Origin: Gambelia wislizenii
Taxonomy: Eukaryota; Chordata; Lepidosauria; Squamata; Crotaphytidae
Reading direction: 5' to 3'
DNA length: 64,000 nt
NCBI GenBank assembly: GCA_030847615.1
Contig: JAUMIR010000004.1
Location: 82,739,001 to 82,803,000 of the forward strand
The notes beneath the pieces were generated by a model that was given only the letters and a program-made list of their open reading frames with translations, had not been told where the DNA came from and did not search any database. Within the stretch, counting starts at the first letter, position 1. Each line of letters starts with the position of its first letter. A program made the translations under genes and the position numbers. Positions 46,128 through 57,089 of the stretch are shown piece after piece.

Positions 46128-46624
46128 CTACATGTGACCAGTGGTCACCTATTCAAATGTAAATCCAGACCTTACCAGCTGAGCACATGTAGCAACATAT
46201 GTTCTCTGAACTGAAACAAAGCAACTGTCTATATTTCTCCTGTATCCTTTCTTATCATGCATAACTGGGAATAAACCAGAGCATAATTAACATACCTTAT
46301 CAACTGGCCCAAGATATTTCCCAGTGTGGTGTGGAAGACAATATGATGCAGGCAGGTAGGCAGATGCACACATACACATACACACCTTGTTCAACACACA
46401 AGCTGAATGAATTAGCAGATGAATCTTACTTCAGCATTGGTAATGGGATAGCATCCACTACTGAACCAGAAAGTAGCAAGTAGCTTAGAAGTAACACATG
46501 AGTGTACACAACTCATTGCGCTGCCCCATGTCTGCTTGTGGCTTACTCAAACAAATGCTATACTGGCATGCCTTTTTGAATCATAGGAGCAGAGCAATAC
46601 ATACAGGTACACATGATGCTTCCT
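46128..46624. other. Intergenic, nothing recognised
   Basis: A short (AC)-rich tract near 46370 only. Confidence 0.45.
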
Positions 46625-47060
46625 AAGACTTGTCCATGCTGGCCAAATACCCTGGCTTGCCCCCGTTCCAGACCCCTGCAGTCCAAACACCACAGGGCAT
46701 TTATCCCAATCTGCACCTGGGCAGTCTAAACAACCCCCAGGGCAGATACGGGCTGGAATGGGGGCAAGCCAGGATAGGACCCAATAAAGCTTTTTGGACA
46801 AAAATATACCTGATTTACCCAGAAAAAAATGGATTGGGTCCTGTGTGTCCACAGCAGCCCATCCGGCACACCGCTCTTCGCTGCCACCGCCATCTCCCTG
46901 GCTCTCATGGAAGCCAGGCAAGGGTCCCTCAGCATGTGACTGAGGCTGGTCTTTGCTGTCACATGTTGCAGGACCCCTGCCTGGCTTCCGCATCAGCAGA
47001 GAAAATGGTGGTGGCAGCTTCAGCGATGGGCCAGCATCCAGTGTAGACTCCAGCCCATTT
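46625..47060. mobile_element. Harbinger-like MITE with two internal hairpins
   Basis: Inverted arms 46651-46671 and 46753-46773 ('CCTGGCTTGCCCCCGTTCC' and its complement) and larger arms about 46880-46940 and 46958-47015 ('GCCAGGCAAGGGTCCC', complement 'GGACCCCTGCCTGGC'). The outer ends (GACTTGTCCATGCTGG and complement GGAGTCTACACTGG) recall the GTCTACACGG-type ends of the other Harbinger-like MITEs. The frames on both strands here are shadows of the arms. Confidence 0.6.
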
Positions 47061-47760
47061 TTTCCAGGTAACATTGGTGTCCAGAAAAGCAGCTCAAAAT
47101 GCCAGCAGGATAAACAAGGGCTGGGAAAGCAGCCAAGCCCCAGTGATAGTTAATTAGGGAGAGCAAGATAAAGTTCAGAACAAGCAAGGTTCCATTTCTT
47201 GGAGAAGCAGCAATACAGGCAAGAGGGCACACAGAGAAGAGTCCAGAATACAGTCCAAAGGTCAAATCTTACAGAAGGCAGCACTGTCCAGAAGTCAGTC
47301 CGTGGGTCAGCAAAACCAGGCAACAGGGTAGTCAGGAACAGTCCAAGGTCAAGACACAAGTCAAGGCAGCAGGGGATTCAGGCTCCGTAGTCAGCAGGAA
47401 GTTTTCTCCAGGGAAATAAGTTGATCTCTAACAAAGCCTCCATTGCCTCTTCCAGCCTATATAAAGCAATTAAGACTTTGCCAGGTATTTCTTAATGAGC
47501 AAGTTCTTCTCATAAATTTTCAGAGACCTCCTTTGAGCCTCCTTTTGAGCTCGCTGCTGGGTATACGATGGTGGAGGTAAGTCCCTCTCCTCTTCTTCTT
47601 TCTTATATGAGTGGGCAGGACTCTCTGCTGGAACTGATGCCAACCCACTCGGACCAGGCTCTTCTTCTGGCTGCAGAGGTGGCCCGTTTCTCCCCAGCAG
47701 AGCAGTATATTGGCACAGCAGAATGGAGCCATTGTTCACAGGGCAACAAGATGACCTTCA
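47061..47760 (-). mobile_element. Retroelement-like tail with an open frame
   Basis: A 90-codon minus frame (47739-47470) has 'EEEPGPSGLASVPAESPAH' and 'LPPPSYTQQRAQKEAQRRSL', followed by a 'TTGACTTGTGTCTTGACCTT'-type, CTG/TTGG-rich sequence. This is the style of an LTR or LINE 3' region in squamates, but I cannot name the family. Confidence 0.4.
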
Positions 47761-47845
47761 TAGAAACGTGATTAAACTCTGAGCCTTTCTTTGATGCTGA
47801 TCTTCCACAGTTCTCCTTGTGAGAGGCATGAGCTGTTTCTCTTCC

Positions 47846-48028
47846 TCATACGATGTTGTTTTCCCTGAAAAAATTGTTCAGTGTTGTAATTAACAACATC
47901 CTTTCAGGTCCTGTGAGGTTCAGGAACATCAGTGCGGCTTTGTCAGCATCTCTTCCACCTTTCACTCTGAGCTTTCCACCCTCCTTGATTGGATTTGAAA
48001 TGTTGATTAGTGTTGCTTTTCTCTGCAA
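47846..48028 (-). other. Unrecognised 60-codon open frame
   Basis: Reads 'ATLINISNPIKEGGKLRVKG', 'GRDADKAALMFLNLTGPERM' and 'LLITTLNNFFREN'. It looks protein-like and lies next to the retroelement tail, so it may be a piece of the same element. No function is proposed. Confidence 0.3.
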
Positions 48029-49739
48029 CTAAGCAAATGAGATAGGAACCGTGGAAGGCAAAGCTTCATCCTATTTCCTCTGAAATGTCAACAAACTCAG
48101 AGCTAAAAGTAGCCTTTTTGGCAGGCCATCCTGAACCCTTTGGCCTTCAGCTGTGCTTGGGCTACTATTGAGAGGATGTAGGGGCAAAGGGTTATGTTCA
48201 CTGGATCAATGTAAGAGTGAAAATGTTGACCAGACATGGAAGCAGGATTACACATCACCTAGGAGTTTAGCACAGCAGGGTGCTGTTTTGTGTGGGTGCA
48301 AGAAGTGTTTGTTTCTTCCACCTGTAAAAGGGCCAGTTACCTTTTGTACCATAATAGCATTGTGAGGTAGAGAGGTCACTGTTGCCAGAGGGTTAATACA
48401 GGGCTCTTAAGTGACATCATGTGGATCTGCACAGTGCATGATCAACTGCTCACCTCTTTGTACTCTTGAGAGTTACTACACACATAATTTCCAAATGCGT
48501 AGGTGATGCCACAACATTTACATAGTCCAGATAGTGGGATGGGGTGGGGAATGTCATTCTTGCTGTGAAAAACCTGGCATGGCTGATCAGTGTGTCTAAT
48601 CTTTGCTTGCTTTCAAAAAGAAGTAAGAAAGGTGTGTGGTGCTAGAAAGGACGATCACATATCTCTTTGCACCCAGGGTGCTTCCAGATGGAGAGCTCCT
48701 GGCAATCGCAACACAAGGAGTTGGTGCTGCTGTTCTTCCAAATTTACCTTCTTAGCTGATGAGAGCAATTAAGAAGAAAAGATGGAAGAAGAGGGAGGTA
48801 CAAAAGGAGGATGAGATTGGTTCCCCCTATCCCTATAAAAATCCCACAAATGAAGCAGAATGACTACATAACAAAAAACCTTGTCTGGAAGCACTTGCCC
48901 ACTCTGTACACAGTCAGCAAAGGCAGGTAAACAGGCTCCTCTGATCAAAGAGATCTCACCATATTGTCAGAGAGGTCGCCTCTGAGGTGTGATGAGTCCT
49001 TTAAGCTTCATCCCTTTTGACAGACCATCAAGAGGAAAGTTACTCACCCGTTTTGACTGAGAGGCCCCCATGGCCCTGATATGGAGGACACCTTCCTCTT
49101 CCCCTCTCTTTCTGTCTTTCTCTGCTTTCCTTTCCTTTCAAGCAGTAGAATCTTATCTTTGAAGTACTTCACAGGACGTCCAGCTTCCCAGAATACTTTA
49201 ACACTGGGGTTCTATTTCTTTTAGAAGAATACTTTTGCCACAGGTCTGTATGCCTCAGCATGGTGAATCAAGTTCCCTTATCCGTTTTTCTTCGCAGAAG
49301 AGACAGTAATGTGATTGTGGATGGACCCTGCTTCTTTTAGCAGGCTCTTCACAAAACCTATTAAAGCCCTTAGACTAATCCCTGGGTGTGTGGTTTGATG
49401 GGTGGGGGCAGGGACAGAGAGACAGAGAAAGACAGGTGTCATGTGGCATGTTCCTTTAAGAACCTTGGGCTGATTAAGCATAAGATGTCATTCTTCTAGT
49501 CTGATGCTCTGAAACACTTCTTAGGGTGACACAGGTTTAGCAGGCCTGTGGATTATTACATATAAAGTAAAACTGATTTCATCTGCCATGTTAACAGGGC
49601 ATTCCTATACACCAAATATGTCAATGTATTGCTAGACTGGCCAGACAGTTGCTGTATTCAGTACATGTGCTGCCAGGAAAGGGGACGGGGGACACAGAGG
49701 GAGATAACTGTCTATTAAATAACTAGACTGATACAATAA
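48029..49739. other. Intergenic, nothing recognised
   Basis: No gene, SINE or TIR element could be supported. Confidence 0.45.
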
Positions 49740-49762
49740 CCACCTTTATTTATATGTATGAC

Positions 49763-50860
49763 AATTCTAATGCTTTTCCCATTCAATATACTCCCCGTTC
49801 ACACTCACACACCAATGCAGTCTTGTTTTCCACTGGTCAAAGGCGTGGAGCAGAACAGTTTCTGTTAGCTGTTTCAATACATCTGCTGTTTTCTTCTTTA
49901 CTGCATCAATGGACTCAAAACGTGTTACTCTAAGTACCAATTTCACTTTAGGGAAAAGAAAAAAGTCACATGGTGCCAAATCAGGCGAATATGGAGGATG
50001 TTCAATTGTAGTAATGTGTTTATCAGCCAAACACTGCTTCACAGAAAGTGCTGTGTGAGCAGGCACATTGTCTTGATGAAGAATGAAACCATTTTTCCAC
50101 AGTTTCTGGCCTTTTCTTCCTGACTTTCTTTCAGCGTTGTCAAACTTCCTTATAATAATGCTGATTCACTGTTCTGCCTCCTGGAACCCATTCTGCCAAA
50201 ATTACGCCCTTGTTGTTAAAAAAAAAAAAAAAAAGCATGGCTTTGAATGTGGACTTGCTTTGATGTGCTTTTTTCATTCTTGGTGATGATGGTGTTTTCC
50301 AGTGCATTGACTGTCGTTTTGTCTCAGGAGCATACTGGAAGATCCAGGTTTCATCACAAGTGATGATTTTTTTAAAAAAGGTTTAGGTTCACCTCAAGTT
50401 ATTGCAGAATGTCAGTGCAAATTTCCTTGCGGCACTCTTTTTGCTCTGGTTTAAGAACCCTAGGGACCATCTTGGCACAAACTTTTCTCATGTTGAGATC
50501 CTCATGCAAAATTTTCCACGCAGTGTTTTTGTCAATGTTCACAGCTTCAGCTAACATTTGGACACTGAGTCAGCAGTCTTCTCAAACAATCTGGCTGATT
50601 TCCCCCCACAATTTTTTCGGTTCTTGAAGTGGAAGGTTGTCCAGGGCGTTCATCGTCTTCCACATTCTTATGTCCTTCTCTGAATCTTTTGTCCCACTGA
50701 AACACACGTGCACAAGACATGCAGTCTTCCCTGTAGGCCTCAGTAAGCATTGAAAAGATTCCTTTGGTGTTTTGTTCACTGTTACTAAAAATTTCAAATT
50801 GACGCTTTGCTTGACTTTTAAACTTAGCATTTTTTTCCAGCACACAACAGACAACACAGC
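49763..50860 (-). pseudogene. Dead mariner transposase
   Basis: Minus-strand frames 50843-50547 (N-terminal helix-turn-helix, 'MLTEAYREDCMSCARVFQWD' and 'DDERPGQPSTSR' linker) and 50066-49767 (catalytic end, 'IEHPPYSPDLAPCDFFLFPK', the third acidic residue of DD34D) are typical of mariner transposases, usually about 340 aa. The middle is broken by frameshifts and a poly(A) run at 50218-50234. Terminal inverted repeats were not found. Confidence 0.88.
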
Positions 50861-51175
50861 TGCTTTAAATGATGACTGACAATTAACTGAATGTTGATGT
50901 TTGTCATGCAGGTTTAGACATGTTCAAAGCCACCACTCAAGTGTTCACAATCAGTTCTCCCTGATTTGTCTGAAAGGTAGAAACACAGTTTCATTATTTA
51001 ATAGACAGATCTCGTACACAAATGAAGGGGAAAGAGCATCCATGGAAACCCACCAAAGCCCACAAAATCCAACAGGACCCAGGAAAGGGAAATGAGATGG
51101 AAAGCAGGCTGATTCCATCAACCTGGCTGCTTTTGTCTCTCTTCTTCTTTTCCATTCTTCCTTCGCCCTTTGCTT
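50861..51175. other. Unassigned sequence right of the mariner copy
   Basis: Should hold the 5' end of the mariner element; no inverted repeat could be read. Confidence 0.4.
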
Positions 51176-51225
51176 GTTGTTGTTGTTGTTGTTGCTGTGT
51201 GCCTTCAAGTTGTTTCTGACTCAGG
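51176..51225 (-). mobile_element. Sauria-type SINE 3' end fragment
   Basis: (TTG)n followed by 'CTGTGTGCCTTCAAGTTGTT' is the reverse of a SINE/BovB 3' end. The rest of the SINE is absent. Confidence 0.7.
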
Positions 51226-51399
51226 TATTCTATCTTTTTAGATTGTAAATCTCTGGACAGGAATTTTGATTATACAAAAAACATTGTGGGAGCCTTTTTC
51301 ACCAAGGAGTGGGGTGAATGTGCTTTGAAAATAAACTGCCTCCCAAAATTAACTCCTCTCAAAAGGACATAATAGTTCTAACTATAGTGTATGTGTAAC

Positions 51400-51562
51400 C
51401 AAAGGGATCTTGTAGCACCTCTGAGATTAATTGAGAGAGAGAAAATTGTAGCGTAAGATTTCATAAATGCTCCAGCATCTGAGTAAGTAGACTAAGTCTA
51501 CGAAAGCTTTTACTACAATTTTCTCTCTGTGTTAGCCTCAAATGTGCTACAAGATCCCTTTG
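51400..51562. repeat. Short palindromic interspersed repeat
   Basis: 'CAAAGGGATCTTGTAGCAC' at 51400 and 'GTGCTACAAGATCCCTTTG' at 51544 are exact inverted copies. The inner arms 'GAGAGAAAATTGTAGC' and 'ACTACAATTTTCTCTC' also pair. A related fragment ('AGGCACCTTTGAAGATTAAG', 'CATAAGCTTTCGTGG') is at 56150-56215. Confidence 0.7.
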
Positions 51563-51639
51563 CTTACTGATATTCCAGACTAACATGGCTATTTCTTTGA
51601 ATTCTACCCCTATAGTGTATTTGTGTGTACTTCTTTAAG

Positions 51640-51815
51640 TTGCCTGTAAACGTATTGTGATCCCAAGAATTTCATAGGCTTTTCTTAGGCAAGGAATACT
51701 CAGAGGTGGTTTGCTATTACTTTCCTCTGAAATATAACCTGTGACTGGTATTCCTTGGTGGTTCTTCCATCCAAGTACTAACCAGACTTGGCCCTGCTTA
51801 GCTTCTGAGAGTCAA
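51640..51815 (-). mobile_element. 5S-rRNA-derived SINE (second copy)
   Basis: On the minus strand 'AAGCTAAGCAGGGCCAAG', 'CTGGTTAGTACTTGGATGG', then the tail with 'GCAAACCACCTCTGAGTATT' as in 18391-18597. Confidence 0.82.
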
Positions 51816-51886
51816 CTATTTAATCAATGTAACTTACATAAGTGTTGACTTACCAGTTCCCATGGTTTAGAGGGTCTATTCTTGTT

Positions 51887-52121
51887 GGGAAGCCAGTGTG
51901 TTGTAGTAATTCGAGTGTCATACTAGGAGTCTGGGAGACCAGGGTCCAAATGTCTGCTCAGCCATGGAAACCCACTGGGAGACCTTGAGCGATTTACACT
52001 CTCTCTGTCGTAGAGGAAGGCAGTGGCAAGCCACTGACAAATAAAAGCATAGCCAAGAAAATCTTGTGATGGGGTGGCCATATATCAGAGTTTACTTGAA
52101 GGCATGTAACAACAACAACAA
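51887..52121 (+). mobile_element. Sauria-type tRNA SINE
   Basis: 'GGGAAGCCAGTGTGTTGTAG' head, B-box-like 'GGGTCCAAATGTCTGC', body 'GAAACCCACTGGGAGACC', 3' end 'TACTTGAAGGCATGTAACAA' with AAC tail. Diverged from the consensus. Confidence 0.82.
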
Positions 52122-52510
52122 ATTCTAGTTTGACTTTGCAGTTAGATTTATGACTGTAATTCTATGAGATTATAAAGTACTGAGATTCCTTTAAACCCCC
52201 CATGTATTTCAAATGTCAAAATCCATCTTCTAATCTGCAATTGTATTTCAAAATCTAACATTGCCCCTAATATCTCTTCAGCAAATGGAAAGTTGATGTA
52301 GTTATAAATCCTCTCTTTTTTTAATGCTACAAAAACTATCAGTTGCCGGTCACAGGTTTTGCAGACATATTTGCTGAAATATGCTGAAATCTTGTTTTGT
52401 AAGTATATAGAGATTTCTATTTTATGTGTATGTAATCCTGTCTGCCTTGCTATGTGCTTCTTTTAGATTTTATTTTATGTGTAAGATAATTTGAGTCATC
52501 TGTACACATA

Positions 52511-53345
52511 CAGGTTGAGTATCCCTTATCCAAAATGCTTGGGACCAGAAGTGTTTCATATTTTTTATTTTATTTTTATTTTGGAATAGTTGCATATATA
52601 TATAAATCTTAGGGGTTGTCTATATGATGCAAAAAAAAAATGTGGATTGCTCCGCAGTAATGGCAATTCACAACAGCTGCTATTTGTCTTAACAGTTTTT
52701 TTGACAGATTGCAGGCATGTCAAACTGTCTGCATTTGATGTACAAACGGGCCTACCTGTGAATCAATATGGCAGCCACAAGTGAATTACTCATGTTTTTA
52801 CTTACCTCAATTTGCCACCGCTGGACAGTATTTTTTTAAAAACCATATTCAAGGTGCGAAAGGGCGACCTTTCACTTTAACAAAAAAGCAAACAAAAAAA
52901 CTCACCCATTTTATTGCCTTAGCACTCACTCACTAAGGCAAAAATCCAACATGGAGGCTCTGGGCACTTGCCTTGTTAGCAGGCTCCACCCCCCCATGCA
53001 CATCCAACCAATCAGCTTTCAACTTCCGCTTGTACAGGGAAAGTGAATCAAATCAAATCGCTATCCCAATAAGCTGGAATATGCATCCCCCCTTGCTGTT
53101 TTTTAAAAAAACTTTAGGAAAAGCTGCAAAGGCTTTCCCCACGCAGGGTATGGTGGATTTCGCCCTCCTTCCCAATACATTGAAATGATGTGGAATCCCA
53201 TTGAGACAGATCATATTCTCCTCACATTATGTGAGGAGTATTTTTGCCATTTAGACAATCCCTTAGAGATGGGACCCAAGTCTAAACACGAAATTCATTA
53301 ATGTATCATATAACTTTATACACGTAGCTTGAAGGTAATTGGAAT
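52511..53345 (+). mobile_element. MER2/Tigger-like transposon, interrupted
   Basis: Left end CAGGTTGAGTATCCCTTATCC with TA before it, then 'CAAAATGCTTGGGACCAGAA'. After the inserted Harbinger-like element it resumes at 53266 with 'GAGATGGGACCCAAGTCT' and 'AACACGAAATTCATTAATGT'. It lacks the right end. Same family as 14359-14708. Confidence 0.8.
52612..53262. mobile_element. Harbinger-like MITE with TTA target duplication, nested
   Basis: Ends GGGGTTGTCTATATGATG and (complement) GGGATTGTCTAAATGGCA. TTA outside both sides (52609-52611 and 53263-53265). The uninterrupted site is readable in the other MER2-like copy at 14469-14473 as one TTA, which establishes the target duplication. 651 bp. The right half (53040-53200) is related to 24640-24960 and to 54535-54700. 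Confidence 0.88.
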
Positions 53346-54471
53346 AAGAGCTTTTTTAAAAAAATGTGTAGTGAGAATTTAGGAGTTTATTGGATGTCTT
53401 CAGTTTCTTCTGTTTTAATACAAATCTATCCATAATACTATCTGATTGTATGCAGAACAAGACAGATTCAGATTACCATAGTTTCATTTGTCTTTGGCAC
53501 AACATTTATTACAAAAATGTAATCAGAAGTTTATTCATTTTTTAATTTTATTTGCTTAATTTATATGCCACCTTTCTTCCAAAGTGGGACCCACTGAATT
53601 CCACCCAATTTACTCCAGTTAGTCTACAGATAATTCAGCCTTCTTTGCAAGAGTTCCATTTAAATAATGGTCTTCTGTCCAAGGGAGTATGTTTGGGATA
53701 AAGCTGTAGTCTAAGGGGCTTTATCTTGTTTTCAATCCAGTGGTTTGCTATTTCTCCCCACCCCCACCTCCACACCGGCTTTCTGGTGCAACCAGATGGC
53801 AGCTATACATCCCTTGAAGACTCACAAAGCTGAAGTTGGTAACTTATTCCCAGTTCCTTATTTCTGCGAAAATTCAAAACACAGCTAAGTCCTTCAGATC
53901 AATCAAGACATGAGGTTTCACCCCCAAAAACATCTTTTAAATACCCTGTATTGCATATTGTCATAATCAGGAAAGTATCCCCTTCAAGATTAAAACAAAA
54001 TATTTTTGCCACTCTATGAAAGTATTCTTGAAAATGACAGACAAATGGATGTATATAGGAATGCTTTTGCTATGAATCGAAATGCATGTAGCTGCATAGA
54101 AGAGAGGCCCCCTCAATAAGACTTGAGGTGACCCACGGCTTGTTTTGGCATATTACAGGTTCAGTTCCTTAATTTTTAGGCTGGTTTTTGCCTTAACTGC
54201 CAGAAGTTTGCATACAGTATTTGCATTTGCTCTGTACATAGAAATGGCTTTGGATTGGACTGAAATCCGTTTCAACTGTGATAGAAACCGCTCTGAGACA
54301 GACCAAAACCATTTCCAGCCATTTAAGAGGTGATTAAAAAATAAGACACTATAATTCACATTTTCCCATCTGCCTACCATGTGATTTTGAAAGGATCTAA
54401 ATGTCTGTCTTAATTTCGATTTTGGAGGTGGGTGGATATGTGATTACTACAGTGAAGTGCCGGATTTCTAT
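53346..54471. other. Intergenic, nothing recognised
   Basis: AT-rich with no supported gene or repeat. Confidence 0.45.
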
Positions 54472-55012
54472 GGGCTTGTCTACACGGTGAAAATACTCCC
54501 CATAGAATTTGAAAAGAATACCTTTCGTCCAAACGGGATCCCACCATGGTTCACCGTATTTGGAAGTAGGGGGACCAAAAACACCATATACTGTACGGGA
54601 AAAGCCTTTGCAGCTTTTCCTGAAGAAAAGTGCATTCCTGCTTGTTGGGACAACTGATTTGGATCGCAGCATATTCCCAAATAAGAGCAGAAGTGGAAAG
54701 CTGATTGCTCAGATGTGCACGGGGTGGTGGTGGATCCTGCTGGCAATGAAGTGACTGGAACTGTCATGCTGGACTTTCTCAGTAGTGATCGTGCACTTTT
54801 TGCGGCACTGAGGTGACAAAACAATTTTTTAAAAGCTTATTTAAACAGGTCACACTACCACACCCTAGATTTACTGTTAAAAAAATATTGTTTGGTGGCA
54901 GCAACTTGTGAAAAATAACACGGCCACCATCTTGATTTGCAGGCATGGTTCCTCTGAGCATTGGCATAACTATACATCAATCCACATTATAATGCCTCTT
55001 CTAAACAAGCCC
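54472..55012. mobile_element. Harbinger-like MITE (third copy)
   Basis: Left end GGGCTTGTCTACACGGTGAA, right complement GGGCTTGTTTAGAAGAGGC. Inside 'GGGAAAAGCCTTTGCAGC' and 'GGACAACTGATTTGGATCG' match the other two copies. No clear target duplication (TAT versus TCT). Confidence 0.7.
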
Positions 55013-55149
55013 TCTGTTATCTAGCATGAGTGGGCATTCTCGTTGCCACTTTAATAAGAGACGACTGCTTCAGACATCACCAAAAACCCCTTTGGGCTCT
55101 TCAGTAAATCTTTAACTGTTTATGGAAACACATCTTTAAATAATGTTTT

Positions 55150-55985
55150 AAATTCTAGATAGAATTCTCTCTGGCTTTTCTTTGCAAAACGACTCATCTC
55201 GCACTTTCTGCAAGCGTGCTGATGACTAAAAAGGCCAATCCAAGATAAACAGGTCCGGTTGCAGAAAGCACAGCAGAAGGTCTCCTTGGGTGATGTTTAC
55301 GGGTTGTGATTCTTTCTGCATTGTCGTTTCTCTTCAAGACTTGTTTGGTGTGAGTTCTCAAATAAGGCTGCAGCATTGTGGATAGTGTGTCTCCATGCCT
55401 CCCGATGTGAGGCTAGGGCGGACCATTGTTGCTGATCAATTTGGCTGAGCCTGAGATGTTGTTTCAGGGAGTCCTTGTATCGCTTTTTTGGAACATCCCT
55501 CTTACGCTGACCTGTGACGAGTTCACTGTAGAGTACAGTACTATTTTGGGGAGCTGATGGTCCTCCATCCTAGAAATGTGCCCTGCCCAGCGCAGCTGTG
55601 TTCTCAATATAATGGCCTCAGTGCTGGTGATCCCTGCTTGCTCAAGGACAGCAACATTCATCACATAGTTATTCCAGTGTACATTTAGGATTGTGCGTAT
55701 ACAGCGCTGATGAAAGCGTTTGAGGAGACATAAGTGGTGGCGATAGGTGACCCATGTTTCAGACCCATAAAGGAGAATAGACAGTACAATGGCTCTATAC
55801 ACACTGATTTTTGTGCTTCGCCTCAGATGCTGATTACTCCAGACTCTTTTGTAAAGTCTTCCAAATGCGCTATATGCCTTTGCTAATCTGTGATCGATCT
55901 CTTTGTCAATCTTGGCATCTGAGATGATGCTTCCCAGGTAGGTGAACTGCTGAACGGACTTGAGCGCAGCTCAAGCTATTGAGGC
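55150..55985 (-). mobile_element. Non-LTR retrotransposon, C-terminal RT end (copy B)
   Basis: Minus strand: 'IVLSILLYGSETWVTYRHHL', 'LKRFHQRCIRTILNVHWNN', 'LRWAGHISRMEDHQLPK', and at the 3' side 'HHPRRPSAVLSATGPVYLG'. Same family and same 3' end as 4690-5404, extended further 5' ('CTATATGCCTTTGCTAATCT'). Frames are broken. Clade unresolved. Confidence 0.75.
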
Positions 55986-55989
55986 ATAA

Positions 55990-56135
55990 CACTGCTCTGT
56001 ATTGCTCTGTATTATACTTTAATATTTCTTTCTTTTTAGCGGTTTCACATTTTATTTGTATCTGTTTTAATTTTTGTCAGCCTTGAGTCCCAGGGCTAGA
56101 GGAAAGGTGGGATATAAATAAACAAACAATTTAAT
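55990..56135 (+). mobile_element. CR1-like LINE 3' end
   Basis: 'CAGCCTTGAGTCCCAGGGCT' then 'AGAGGAAAGGTGGGATATAA' and an AAATAAACAAACAA tail. Confidence 0.6.
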
Positions 56136-56572
56136 AAGAACAATAACAAGGAGTCTTGAGGCACCTTTGAAGATTAAGTCATTTTTTCTGACATAAGCTT
56201 TCGTGGCCTGCAAGCTTACAGGCAATATAATGGGCTAGTCCAGTGGTTCTTAACCTGGGGTCTGGAGACCCCCAGGGGTCTGCGATGTCCTCACATGGGG
56301 TCCGCGGTGGGTTGAAAGTTGCTTGGCCCACTTCATCCCTGCAGTGGAGTGGCCACATGATAATAGCCAAGGCAAAGGCAGGCTGGCTGGCTTGGCCTGC
56401 ACATTGCCATTGAATCCACTCCAGCCACACACTTGCAGGAAGAAGCAGGAGAAAAATCTCCCCCCACCTCCAGTGGAGGTTTCATGAGGGAAGGTTTCAT
56501 GGACGGTGTAATTGCATCATCATCAACATCATCATCATGGATTATTATCAGGTATTGCTGTTTTTGTTGTTG

Positions 56573-56870
56573 TGAAGTCGAAGGCTTTCACGGCCGGCAT
56601 CCATAGATTTTCCTTGGTTTTTTTCCAGCTGTGAGGTCGTATTCTGGAAGAGTTTACTTCTGACGTTTCGCCTGCATCTGTGGCTGGCATCTTCAGAGAA
56701 TGGTGGGGTAGGTGTGTGTGCGAATTTATATGCTGTGAACCCCTGTTAGGGAGTATATGCAGATTTGTGTAACTGAATGGTTAGTTTCTGGGTATAGAAA
56801 TGCAAGGAGAATTAGTGTTTGGCTAATGGCTGGTTGATTAGCTAACACACGTGGGAAACTGCTTAATGCA
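56573..56870 (+). mobile_element. Penelope-like element, LTR-like segment
   Basis: Starts GAAGTCGAAGGCTTTCACGG, continues 'CATCTGTGGCTGGCATCTTC', 'GGAGAATTAGTGTTTGGC', 'TAATGGCTGGTTGATTAG'. Matches 63161-63450. The minus strand at 56661-56696 holds a hammerhead-like core (CTGAAGA, stem, GAAAC). Confidence 0.75.
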
Positions 56871-56874
56871 GTGT

Positions 56875-56965
56875 AGCTGTGGAAATTGCTATTGCTTTAA
56901 AACAATTTGTAAGCCGCTCTGATAGCCTTGTGGCTGAAGAGCGGGGTATAAATAACTAAATGTTT
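56875..56965 (+). mobile_element. LINE 3' end fragment
   Basis: 'TTGTAAGCCGCTCTGATAGC' and 'GAAGAGCGGGGTATAAATAA' is a CR1/L2-type 3' terminus. Confidence 0.55.
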
Positions 56966-57089
56966 TTTTTTAAAAAAATGGCCCATTATCTTTTTGTTGT
57001 TGTTTTAAAACTTACGTTAAATCTTGGGCTACCTTGGCAACAAAAGATATGTAAAGGGGACCCCTGGTAAAGAAACGCTTAAGAGCCAC

